A stretch of DNA of 64,000 bases from Prorocentrum cordatum. Taxonomy: Eukaryota > Sar > Dinophyceae > Prorocentrales > Prorocentraceae. This document shows positions 54,291-64,000 of the stretch, in pieces. Position 1 is the first letter of the stretch. Each line of letters opens with the position of its first letter. The DNA lies in NCBI GenBank assembly GCA_963575745.1, contig CAUYUJ010016475.1:28501-92500 (forward strand), in the 5' to 3' direction. The notes beneath the pieces were generated by a model. It made no database searches and was not told the origin of the DNA. It saw only the letters and a list, made by a program, of their open reading frames with translations. The translations under genes and the position numbers were made by a program.

Positions 54291-55680
54291 CCTCGTTCTT
54301 TCGATCGTCGTCCTGTGAGCCGTGCAATGCGTGCGCATCCCATGTAGTTCGCACAGCAATTCACATCGCCTACATTATCGTTGTTCCTGCTAATGTTGGC
54401 CTACTCCTCTTGCCACTTGATGCACGTGGGTTGGGTACGTCGCAGGGTAATTTGCCGCGCGCGCGACGAGCGCGCGTGCTTTCCGTTTCATTTGTTGCAA
54501 GGGTTTTTGAACATTCATGATTTGTTATAAGCGAGCGCACGCGCAGAATTTCTGCTGCGAAGGAGGGGGGGGCGTGCCGGCCTGCCTGGGATGATATAGA
54601 TTCGGATTAATGGGGCGGAATCAGATGTACACTCCAATGCGAAAGGGTGGCCCGTTAAAGCTATGAAGAAAGGAGAATCCATGTGGCGCAATGGATTGCA
54701 CATTTCACGCCCTTGCAGACGCCCCGCCCACCCACCCACCCACCCACCCAACCACCACTTGGTTTGTATAAACTCATGCGGCGGCGATTGCGATGAGTGC
54801 GTTGCGATGGCTGGCGCATCTCCGCGGCCGCGCTAGCCCGCGCGCGCTCGCGTTCTCAGCGGCCAGCTAGTTTGGCGCGATCGACGCGGCCGCGGTGGCG
54901 CAAACCGCTGGGCACTTCCCAGCGGGCGCTTCTGTGTGAGTCGGTGACAGGGGCGAGCGCGGCATCATTGCGACGCCGACAACGGTGGGACGATTATGAA
55001 GGTAGCTATGTTGGTTGCGATGGCGGTGATGACGACGGCAAGGCCAATGGCGGTGCCGATATTGATCGCGCACGCCGATCACGATGACGATGCCCTCGCG
55101 TCGGCGACGAAGGTTTTTGGCGGAGTTCGACATGCGCTCCCGGCCGACGCGCGCGAGTGGCCCGCGCGGTATTATTCGACGCGGATCGCGAGCCCCCCCC
55201 CCCAGCGCGCTCGCAAGAACGCCCGTTTGAGTTCGACATGCGGCGCGAGAGGCCCGCTTGGCAGAATGTGATGAACATGTTGGCCCTGCGAGACCGCAAG
55301 CTCCCGCATAACTTGGTGTTCTTGAGATCCCGCAAGACCGCGAGCGCGGGGTTCCTCTGAAAACGGGCGGTGTAACACCATGTGTTTTGACACGATTTCG
55401 GGGCACTCGTTCTGGACATTATTGCGGAGGCTAAGGTGTTTGAAGGATTTCGGTACACGCGCGCGCGACGGCGCGCGCGCGTGCACTTCGCCCTATCTGT
55501 TGCAAGGGATTTTTGCAACAGCGCGCGCGCCAGGGCGCCCGAGCGATGCCGACGCGCGCGCGAGAGGCATTTTGGCAACATGTCATGGCCCGATGGTTTT
55601 CCAAGGAATCGCAAGAGCGCTGGCGCAGGTTTTTATAAAACATGTACTTGCTGATAAAAAAGATCGTTGCTGAAAAAAAA
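54290..55680. repeat. Tail-like sequence and CGCGCG-rich dispersed modules
   Basis: GTGGGTTGGGTACGTCGCAG at about 54426 resembles the array tail. 54720-54990 is a copy of the module seen at 28235-28480 and 29690-29900. 55380-55660 carries GATTTCGG-ACACGCGCGCG units. No gene recognised. Confidence 0.55.
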
Positions 55681-56110
55681 GGGCGGTCAAGTCCGGGGGA
55701 GGGAGTGGGGGGTTGATCCGAAAATTCTTTCATATAGGCGAGTCTCCAGCCCCCGATGTCAGAGAAAGGTGGAGATGTGCATGAGAGGCAGGCGGGGGAA
55801 GGCCCCCCCCTGGCACCTCCAGCTGCGCGCGGCGCTCCGCTGCTATATGCTCAAGCGCGCCTTGCCAGCCCTGGAGAAAGGAGGGGCTCTCAGGGCTCGG
55901 GGAGGGGCTCTAAAGGCTCAGGAGGGACCCCAGAGGCCAAAGCGGGTTCCACGCATGGCAACAGAGCCCTTAGTTGGCCCCACAGACCGATGGAGGCGGA
56001 CAGACTGAAACAATCAAGACATCAGGTCCGGGGTAGTTATTCATCTAGTTACCCGCGGTCCCGGGACTTGGAAACGGCCTCCAGGCGCTGGAAGCAACGA
56101 AAACTCAAAT
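55680..56110. other. No gene recognised
   Basis: Unremarkable DNA with AGGGGCTC short repeats near 55880-55930. Confidence 0.4.
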
Positions 56111-56640
56111 GTCGAAAGCCGACGGAATAGTTTGGGAAGTTGCATGAATGGTGGATGTTCTGGGAGGAGTGAGAAAAGTTGGGGAGTTTATGACGGAGTG
56201 CGGGGTGGTGAGGAGGAATTGGTGGGTTGCGGAGGTGAGTGCGAATGCGAAAGGGCGAGGCGGAATGGATTGATGGTGGAGGTCGTGGGAGGAGTGCGGA
56301 TATTGTAGGACGAGCGGGGGAGCTCGGAGGCCAGGGGAGGAGTGCGGAGGGGGATGGAGGCATGGGTGGGTTGCGAATGTTTTCGCACGAGTTCAAAGGA
56401 GCTGCGGGAGGAATGGGAAGGGCCTGCAGGAGTTTGCAAAGGGGCGCGGAAGGGGTGAGGAGGAATTTGTGGGAAGGAGGGTTCGGCGCGAGTACGAAGG
56501 GCTGAGGATAATGGCGAGGTCGTGCAGCTTGCGTGAGAAGTGCAGATGCGGTGTGAGGATTTGGAAGCTTTGGAGCTCTTTGGAGATGTGCGGATGGGGT
56601 ATAGAGAGACCAGGGAGGGGCGGAGGTCTTGGGACGAATC
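56110..56640 (+). repeat. Purine-rich GGAG minisatellite, block 1
   Basis: Degenerate units of GGAGGAGTGCGGA, GGTGGTGGGTTGCGG and GGGAGGAGTGCG type. The minus-strand frame across it is an artefact. Confidence 0.55.
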
Positions 56641-56649
56641 GTCGGTCCT

Positions 56650-57400
56650 AAGCATACCCTTACACGGGGTCGGCCTTGGGTAAAAAGGGCCGTCCGCTGG
56701 ATTGGGCGCGAGCCACTGCGCCCAATCAGCCTGCCGCGTGCGCGCTGGTTCCGCATTTGCGAGTCAGGACGCAACGACGCGTTGAACGGCTGGTTGTTTG
56801 ATTGCAGCGACATGCCCGGGCTTGCGTCAGGGGCGCCTGTGGGCATCGAGGGTGTCCGCGGGGTTGAGAATAGCATTGGGGTGGCGGTGTCTGTCCCATT
56901 TGTCGAGCGCTCTCGGGGGCCGCGCGTGCGCCCGAGAGGAATTTCGACCAAACGCCACCTCGACTAGGTACGGGTACGTTTCCGGGGGCACAATCAACGC
57001 GCGTCGGCGACTGTGTCCCCCGTCACGTACCCGGACCTAGCTGGGGTCATGCCAGGCTGGTGTTCCAGGGAGCAGCCCCTGGCGACCGCGCCTGGCGTTC
57101 GGGGCCCCAGGCGTTTGGGGCGGGCGCGGGATTGCAGCGGCGCCCGCCCAGGACACCCAGGACGCATTTTGCACGTCGAGCCTTGAACGCTTGATTGCGC
57201 GTTCGTGGGCGCACTTCCAAACGGGCTACTCTAGCCCGAGAGCGACCAATGCGTGATCGGCCATTCTGCCGATTGGAGCGCGCGCGCCTCCGGTGCCAGC
57301 GGATGGGCCGTCGCATCTGCAGTTGTGCAACCGCCGTCGGCTGCGGCGCGTCGCTCCCCCCGCCCCTTGCCACCGCGCCTGGGTAAGGGCACGGGTATCT
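56650..57400. other. GC-rich spacer with inverted repeats
   Basis: Contains a perfect 9-bp stem ATTGGGCGC/GCGCCCAAT near 56700-56726 and the foldback at 56964-57040. No gene recognised. Confidence 0.45.
56964..57040. repeat. 77-bp foldback
   Basis: Left arm CTAGGTACGGGTACGT then GGGGGCACAATC. The reverse complement of the right arm reads CTAGGTCCGGGTACGT then GGGGGACACAGTC. Spacer of about 13 bp. Confidence 0.65.
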
Positions 57401-57740
57401 TTCGCGCGAGAATGAATGCGGAGGAGTTTAGAGGATTGGGAGGTTTCCAGTGGTTGTGGGAGGAGTGCGGAGGAGCAGGGAGGGGCGGGCAGGAGTGCGG
57501 AGGAAGGATCGAGGAGGAGATAGGAATGCGAAGGGGTAGAGGGGACGGGGGGCGGTTGTGCAGGAGTGGGGGGGCGTGCGAATTGGCAGGAGTACGCAGG
57601 TTGTGGGAGGAGTCGGAGGGTTCTAGATTGCGGATGATGCAGGAGGAGTGGAGAGGGAAGGGGGGACTCAGGGTGAGGAGGTTGTGGCAGGAATACAGAG
57701 GGGGCGGGGAGTAATGGCAGGGTTCCAGATATTTTGGCAG
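57400..57740 (+). repeat. Purine-rich GGAG minisatellite, block 2
   Basis: GGAGGAGTGCGGAGGA-type units as at 56110-56640. Confidence 0.55.
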
Positions 57741-57744
57741 GGTG

Positions 57745-58590
57745 TCAGAGGGGCGCGGAGGATTGAGAGGGTGAGGGTTTTTTTTTTGCCATCAGTGGGT
57801 ACAGGTGGGGAGGACTGGGGGCTCTAGCTGTGTGTGGGGGGGGGGTCACAAGGAGTGTTGAGACATGAGGCCGTTGCTCTGGTAGTGAGTAGATTGCGGC
57901 GCAATGGGAAGGGCTTGAATGGATGCGATTTTGTTTGAAGAGTGCGGATGGAATCGAGGTAGGGAGCGTGCACTCGTTTTTGAGAAGGGTGCACAGGAGT
58001 GGGGAGGAGCGGGTAGTAGCGGGAAGGAGGGGAATTAAGGAGAGGACGGGAGATGACCAGGACGAACACAGGGAGGATGCGGATGAGGTTCAGGAGTAGG
58101 AAGAGGAGGAGGAGGAGGAGGAGGAGGAGGAGGAGGAGGAGGAGGGGGAGGAGGAGGAGGAGGCAAAGGAGGACGGGAACACGAGAAAACACGTTGAGGA
58201 GGACCGCCTCCTCCTGATGCTGCTCGTTCCACTCCTCTTCAACTCATTCTGCCCGTTTCCTCCTGTGGGAGGAGGAGCAGGAGGAAGAGGAAAGGAAGGT
58301 ACGGGCAGGCAGAGCAGCTGGGAGAGAAACAGGAGCAGCAGCAGCAGCAGGAGCAGCAGCAGGGGGCCGTCGGGCGGTTTTGCGGCTGGTTGAGCCCGTG
58401 GTGGCGGGTTGCTGGCCGGTGCCGAGCAGGCAAACCGTGTCCGCGTGAGCCTCGTGGAGCGAGGAGAACGAGGAGCAAAGAGCGAGAAGGTTTGAGGTTA
58501 GAGGTGTTCGGAGGTCTTCGTTGGTTCTGAGTTCAGTGCTCTCGCTTCTGAGAAGCACTAAATCATGCCGTGCATCTCTGGCCTGACATA
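57745..58590. other. No gene recognised; GGA and CAG tracts
   Basis: (GGA)n at about 58095-58170 and an AGCAGC run near 58330-58365. Frames are low complexity. Confidence 0.55.
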
Positions 58591-59130
58591 GCGCGAGTCA
58601 GCGCCTCTTGGGGCCTCTTGGGGGCCTCTTGAGGACTTCTTGGGAGCCTCGTGGGGCTTTGGGGCTTGCTGGGGTCTTCTTGGGGGCTTCTGGGCGGCCT
58701 CTTGGGGCCTCTTTGGTGGCCTCTTGGGGGCTCTTGGGGTCATCTGGGGGTGGATGGCTCGAAGGGTGAGTTCGAGTTCCCCTCTTTGGGCCGTTTTGGG
58801 GGCCTCTTGGGGGCGTTTTGGGTGCCTCCTGGGCCATCTTGGGGCTCTCTTGGGCCGTCTTGGTGCTGTATTTGGTGGCCCTGGGTGTCTTTTCGAGGGC
58901 TCTCGAGCGCTGAGAAGGCCAAACAGGCGATAATGTTGAAATCGTAGAAAACCAAAAGGGTTTGGAGGATTTGGGCCTCTTGGGGTGCTCTAGGGAGTCC
59001 TCTTGGGACTCTCTTGAGACGTATTGGAGGCATGGTGGGCCGTCTTGAAGCAATTTTGGGCGTCCTTGAGCGCTCTTGGGCCGTCTTGGGCACCTCTTGG
59101 GCTGGCTTGGTGGGTTTCTGGGCCCCTTCT
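58590..59130 (+). repeat. GGGGCCTCTTGGGG-type degenerate repeat block
   Basis: Same style as 16800-17400, with a similar AT-richer core near 58920-58970 (GAAAACCAAAAGGG). Confidence 0.6.
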
Positions 59131-59269
59131 GCCCTTCATGGAGTGGTTTTGGGCTCCGGGGGGGAGGGAGGATAGGGTGAACCCCATCCCCCCCCCATCC
59201 CCCCCTACCCCGGCAGCGCCACCCCGGAACAGACACCCCAGCAGAGCTGAAGCTCAGGCTGTAGCTTAG

Positions 59270-60080
59270 GCTTGTTTAAACTCACGCGCCGGATCGGCGG
59301 ATATTTTTCTTTGAAGCGTCACCAAATGCGACCAAACAGGCCTCTCGCACGCACACATGTCAAAGTCATTCGAACGCCCGTGCGCGCGTGTTGGGGGCGG
59401 GCGCGGTCCTTGTCGAACAATACTACGCGGGCCACTCGCGCCCGCCGGCCGCGCGCGCATTTCGAAATCCTTCCAAACTCTTCATCAACGACGCGTGGAC
59501 ACCATTCTCGTAGCCGGCGTGGTCAGCATCGGCGCCGTCATCTGCCTGGCCGTCGTCATCGCTACCGTCGTCAGTAGCATCGCTGCAATCATCATCGTGC
59601 TTGCCGTTGTCGACGTCGCCATGGCACCGCACCCGCCCGAGTCACCGACTCGCACTGGAGTGCCCGCGCGTCAGCACGGCTTGAAAGGCGCGCTGGGAAG
59701 TCCCGTCGGCCAGCGCCACCACAGCCTTGTCGGTCGCACCAAACTAATTAGCTGGCCGCTCTGCGCACGAGCCTGCGCGCTAGGGCGGTGGCGGCGATGC
59801 GCCAGCCAGCGCCAAGCAGGCATCACAATTGCCGCTTCATGGGTGTTGCAAACCAAGTTGCGAGTGGGTGGGTGGGATGTTTGCGCGAGCAGTGGATTTG
59901 ACAACTCGCTGCGAACAACATTGCATCGCACTTCGTACAATCCCATACATTTTTTCCACAGCATAGATAGCACTGTATCGATTGCAAAGCATACGTTGCG
60001 CCAAATATACTGCACAGCGCAGCTTGCCCCACGTAGATTACACACCGCATTTTGCTATAAACACATTGTTTTTGGTCCAC
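59270..60080 (-). repeat. Reversed copy of the 28-30 kb dispersed module
   Basis: AACCAAGTTGCGAGTGGGTG then GGGATGTTTGCGCGAGCAGT (59850-59900) matches 25985-26025. Upstream, reverse-orientation CCGCTGGGCGC-like, TTAGCTGGCCGC and GCGCCAGCC blocks match 54730-54990. Confidence 0.6.
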
Positions 60081-60084
60081 ATTG

Positions 60085-61965
60085 GCTAGAGTATTTAACT
60101 GTAGGGGAAAGAGATGAACGCAATCCTGCCGCTAGGGACCTCTCCTCCCTCATCAGCCCTTTTCTCGAACCCCCGAAGATTATCTTGATCACTGTCCCTC
60201 CCAATCACTACCCTCTCCCTTCGCCTCAACGCCTACCTGTCCGTCCCTTCCGTCCCCGCCTTGCGCAATCTCTTGTTCCACACGGCCTCGCGCACATGGC
60301 ATTCCCCAATCAGACTGGCCCCGGTCTTTCGGTGGGTCCAGTCGGTTTTCGCCTTATTTTCCTCATGGTAATGTTCTTCCTGCTGCTGCTGCTGCTGCTG
60401 CCCCCTTTGCTGCTCATCCTCTTCCGCTTATTATGTCATCCTGTTCCTCCCTTTCTCTTCACGCCATTGCAGCCATTCTGGGGGCTCCAGGCAACCTTTT
60501 CCTCATCCTCACGATAGAGTTCCCAGAGTCGCTCTCGGCGGACACGCAAGGGTCGATCCGCTCGTTGCTGCCAGCGCCGCTCAACAAACCCGCCTTCACG
60601 GACAGAACATTGTGAACGACAGAGGTTATAGTAATATTGGTGGTGAGAAGAAGAGAGGTTGGGGATAAAAGGACGAAGGCGTAGAAGGCGAATGAGACGA
60701 AGGGGGAGAATGAGAAGTAGCAGGGGGAGGGGGGAAACACTAGAGGGAGGAAGCAGGAGAAGAGGGTGCGGGGGAGGAGACGTGACAGGGCAAGTGTAAG
60801 AGTACGGAGGGAAGGAAGGGACAGGAAACGGGGATGGAGAGGGACAATGAGAAGGGCAGGAAACATTATATATGGTGGGCCATTTCGAGCCAGGGGGATG
60901 GCATTTGCATGCCACGCGTTCGCCTTCTCACAAGCCACGATGTGCTGCATGAGGTTGCCAATTGCAGGTCGGCACATGAGTCTCTCCTGGTGCGCCCAGC
61001 GACGTTTCGATTCGCCTTGCAGCGGCCGCAGCGTTGCCTCGAGCTGAGACGGTCGCTCTGCGTTCTCTTGGCATCGCCAGGACGTGTGCACCTTTCCTCG
61101 GCGAGGGCCATCGAGGAGCATCTTGGACCATCTTGCGAACATGCATGCGCGAAGCCGAACAATGCACTGGGCATGGACGTCCGAGCGATGACACGTTCTG
61201 TTTTTGTTCGTCCATCCTCGTCTTCCTGGCTTGGCCAGGGAGGCCTTGGCCAGGGAGGCCCGTGCGCCGACTCTGCGCCCAGGACGGGAGGATCATCGAT
61301 CCGCCTCGCCATCAGCAGAAAGGCCCCAGCATGCCGACTCGGCGCGCCCAAGAGGAGACCCGGCGGGCGGCCGCCCGTGCGCAGACAGCACCCAGGACGT
61401 GTACCGACAACCCCCAAATCATCACAGCGCGGCGGGCTGGCACGGTGTGGGCACGCGAAGGCACTCCGGTGTGCCAAGAAGCCCGGGCCACCAGCAGGAG
61501 ACCCGTGGAAGCTCAGGTTTTGGCCCAGGGAGTTCTTCTCTTGCCTGTGGAAGGAGCGGGGTTGAGCTCCGCTCCTGCACGGGTTTCCACCTCCGCGCTG
61601 CGCACGCGCTCCTGTCCTCACGCGTGTTTTCGTTATCAGCCGAAGGGGAGCCCAGTGGCAAGAGGAAGAGAAGTGACAGCACTCACTCACAAGGGCTGGA
61701 TGTTCTGAGAGTCCTCCCCTGCCCCCGCGCGCTCCTCTCCCTCCCGCCGCCTGCTGTGCCCCATTCGGCAAGTGCGTCCCACGTCTGCCTCAGAACGCGG
61801 CCAGGACTCCCGCCGCTGCGACGAAGAAGGTTGTGGAAGAAACCGGCGGATGCGGGGACAGTTGTCAGAGGCGGGTTCTGGCGTGCCTCTGGGTTGTTTG
61901 CGACTGTTCGGGGTGCGGGGCCCTTCGTCAGAGATGGCCCCCTGGTGGTGGTCCTTCGGGCTGCA
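60085..61965. other. No gene firmly recognised
   Basis: CTCC- and GCTGCT-rich stretches (60370-60415) and several overlapping frames on both strands (for example 60866-61771 minus and 61204-62220 plus). None carries a convincing motif or a consistent codon pattern. Confidence 0.4.
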
Positions 61966-61969
61966 CGGG

Positions 61970-63040
61970 ATATGCAACGCAAGCCTATGCCAAGCTATGC
62001 CAAGCAAGGAATGCCAACGAATGACAAGCAGTGCGAAGCAACGAAGTGCCACTTGCCACCGAAGGCCAAGCAATGCCGAGCAGCGCCAAGTAACGCCGAG
62101 TCATGCCAAGCAGCGTTCAGCAATGCAAGGCAACACCAAGCAGTGCCAAGCCAAGCAATGCGAAGCAATACTAAGCAACGACTCCAATCAATGCCAATCA
62201 ACGGTTCTAAGCAATGCTAGGCAAAGCCGAGCAATGCCAAGGATCTCGATCCAAAACAGTGTTAGGCAACGCCACGCAAGGCCAAGCAATTTCAACCATC
62301 GCCAAGCAGTCCCAAACGCAAAGCAAGACCAAGCAGTGCCAAACCATGCTCAGCAACGATCCCAAGCAATGCCAAGCAGGGCAAGCACTGATGCCAAGCA
62401 GCGCCATGCAGCGCCAAGCGATGTCAAGCCAAGCAACGCCGAACAATTCCAGGCAACAGTTTCAAGCGAGGGTAAGCGACGCGGCGCCATGCCAAGGCAC
62501 GCCAAGCAATATCAAGCAACACGATCAACGCCAAACAGTGCAAAGCAATTCAAACCAACGATGCGCTTCAATGCAAAGGAACGATGCCACACAATGCAGC
62601 GTTTCTAAGACTTCCCAGGCAATGTCAAGCAAATCCAAGCGGTGCTCAGCAAGGGCCAGCATTGCTACTTAACGCCAAGCGTTGTAAAGTAATGGGCAGC
62701 AATTCCAGGTAATGCAAAGCAGCGTCATGTGATGCCAAGGATCAGTTCCAGAAAACGCTAAGCAACGTCGATCAACGATCCGAAGCAACACGAAGCAACT
62801 CCAAGCAGTGCTAAGCAGCGTAAGCAATTATACTAAACAGCGATGCTAAGTAACGCCAAACAACGAAGCCACGCAACCCCAAACAATGATTTCACGCTAC
62901 GCCAAGATTTGCGAAGCACTGCCAACTAACGCCAAGCAGCGGAACGCAACGCAAAGCAGCTGAAAGTAGCGGCCACCACAGCGAATTATTGCAAGCAGCG
63001 CCAAGCAATGCCAAGCAGTGCGTTGCAGCGCATTGCGTTG
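61970..63040 (+). repeat. Decamer-type AAGCAATGCC satellite
   Basis: About 1.1 kb of degenerate 10-bp-like units (AAGCAATGCC, AAGCAGCGCC, AAGCAACGCC). Open frames rich in Gln/Ser/Ala across it are artefacts. Confidence 0.75.
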
Positions 63041-63118
63041 CATTCCCCAGGACTGCGTTGGACCACTTGGCAACGGGCCCCTCATTTCGGTTGCGCAGGG
63101 TTTATGGTATTGTATTGA

Positions 63119-63751
63119 ATGGCCTTGGCGGCCCGCAGAAGTCGTGGAGCGCTGCTGGAAGCTAGAACCAATATCTCTCATCATACGTATCTAGTGTGTA
63201 CGCTGTACGGGGAGCACGGGGGGGGACGCGCCCATGGGAGCCAGACGAGTGCGCTGTACTTTGTCGGCCCAGAAAAGGGAGGTTGTGGGAGAAGGTCGGG
63301 ACGCGCGCTCTCGACGGCCGCATGGGGAGAGGTTTGGGGAAGGAAGCGCTCTCCCAACCAAGCCTGCCCAGAGGGCTCTTGCCGATCTGCGCCAGTACCT
63401 CCCACATTTACAGGTGCCCTGGAGCGATGTCCCTCACGGGCCCACGGGTCGCCTCGTAGAGGAGGGAGGAGGACGAGGAGGAGCATAAGGAGGAGTGCTC
63501 CCGTTTCCGAGGAGGACGACAAGGACGTAGAGATTCACACCGTGGTCGACATTGACCCCATCGCGTCATTCAATGAGAACAAGATCAACATGACAGGCCA
63601 TGGCGGATCCCTTCGGTGGGCTCTGAAAGGGAGGTATGATAAGAAGGGGTCAGAAAATTGTCTCATGCAGATGCTTCTGGCCCTGAGGCCCAGCTTTGGT
63701 CGTCAAGCGTTTGCTGAAATCAGCTTATACCACCAAACAAAAGAGGACTAG
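63119..63751 (+). CDS. Hypothetical protein, 3' coding end
   Basis: An open frame to the TAG at 63749-63751. Only the last ~90 residues look genuine (SEEDDKDVEIHTVVDIDPIA, GHGGSLRWALKGRYDKKG, SENCLMQMLLALRPSFGRQA, ending YHQTKED). A purine-rich stretch at 63455-63490 suggests an intron border near there. No family recognised. Confidence 0.35.
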   Translation: MALAARRSRGALLEARTNISHHTYLVCTLYGEHGGGRAHGSQTSALYFVGPEKGGCGRRSGRALSTAAWGEVWGRKRSPNQACPEGSCRSAPVPPTFTGALERCPSRAHGSPRRGGRRTRRSIRRSAPVSEEDDKDVEIHTVVDIDPIASFNENKINMTGHGGSLRWALKGRYDKKGSENCLMQMLLALRPSFGRQAFAEISLYHQTKED

Positions 63752-64000
63752 GGGTGGCTATGCCTGTACCTAAGCGAGTGCTCGTTCTGCCCACTGTTCC
63801 CAACAGCGAGTTACGCCGATGTATGTAAATCGTGCTGTCGACACACTCGGTCGTCAGACGAGGGTATTGTTAGAGGGCGATCTGGAGAGTTCACCGAACA
63901 AGAATTGTTGTCGCTTCGCGAATCCCCACCAGCCCATCCAGAAACGATGCCCAGAGGAATTGCCTCGATCAGAGAAGTGGGCAGCACACAGAGGAAGCCA
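63752..64000. other. No gene recognised
   Basis: Mixed-composition DNA to the window edge. It may hold 3' untranslated sequence of the preceding frame. Confidence 0.4.

Noticed and set aside
56049-56951. 300-codon minus-strand frame
   Set aside because: Pro/Ser/His-rich translation of a purine-rich minisatellite.
60866-61142. Possible PPR-repeat relic on the minus strand (HIVACEKANAWHAN)
   Set aside because: Only one short resemblance, no second repeat unit and no consistent frame.
1-64000. tRNA, rRNA and snRNA genes
   Set aside because: No T-loop/acceptor combination or other recognisable RNA gene was found by eye; a covariance-model scan would be decisive.

Overview
The window reads as nuclear DNA of a dinoflagellate. 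It is GC-rich and extremely repeat-dense. The few real genes are split by pyrimidine-rich introns, and their protein families (an EF-hand single-domain voltage-gated channel, lineage-specific transposase-like and zinc-cluster proteins) are typical of that group. A 22-nt stretch at 15128-15149 resembles the dinoflagellate spliced leader. A Prorocentrum-like source is my guess; nothing here proves a species.

Layout. 0-3.1 kb: a minus-strand gene with a RanBP2-type zinc finger and coiled coil, plus a terminal exon at 464-616. 4.4-6.7 kb: a plus-strand voltage-gated cation channel with EF-hands. 6.7-15.3 kb: microsatellites, small inverted-repeat elements, a tandem array and a decayed coding relic. 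15.3-16.6 kb: a foldback element immediately upstream of a secreted/ER-type glycosyltransferase-like gene. 16.7-24.5 kb: dispersed and tandem repeats. 24.5-28.0 kb: a giant imperfect palindrome carrying mirrored GTC/GAC triplet tracts. 28-33 kb: more repeats and arrays. 33.06-47.90 kb: a putative 14.8-kb DNA transposon. 47.9-55.7 kb: further arrays. 55.7-63.1 kb: minisatellites and low-complexity DNA. 63.1-63.75 kb: the end of an unrecognised gene.

The main discovery is the 33063-47898 segment. It sits inside a 90-bp tandem array, is flanked by a duplicated TA, and has 32-bp imperfect terminal inverted repeats (24 of 32 identical) with GTTATA-rich subterminal DNA. Removing it restores the array unit exactly. 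It carries five same-strand genes: an unknown YDY-repeat protein, a transposase-like protein with candidate D-D-E residues, a Cys-rich zinc-cluster protein, a C5 cytosine DNA methyltransferase with motifs I, IV, VI, VIII and X, and a lysine-rich protein of a dinoflagellate family. Four gene ends (and the junction in front of the transposase ATG) carry a stem-loop with an invariant AGGCTCGCC apical sequence and stems that differ in sequence but keep pairing. This looks like a previously undescribed structured 3' element shared by the genes of one mobile element. Inside the element, a second pair of ~570-bp inverted repeats flanks four of the five genes.

Most of the remaining DNA belongs to a modular repeat family: a conserved 'head' with a CCCAAC/GTTGGG stem, a pyrimidine tract, a tandem array (unit 77-112 bp depending on copy) and, in several copies, a conserved 'tail'. 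Exon limits were inferred by eye from reading frames, GT/AG dinucleotides and family motifs; no alignment or search was run.
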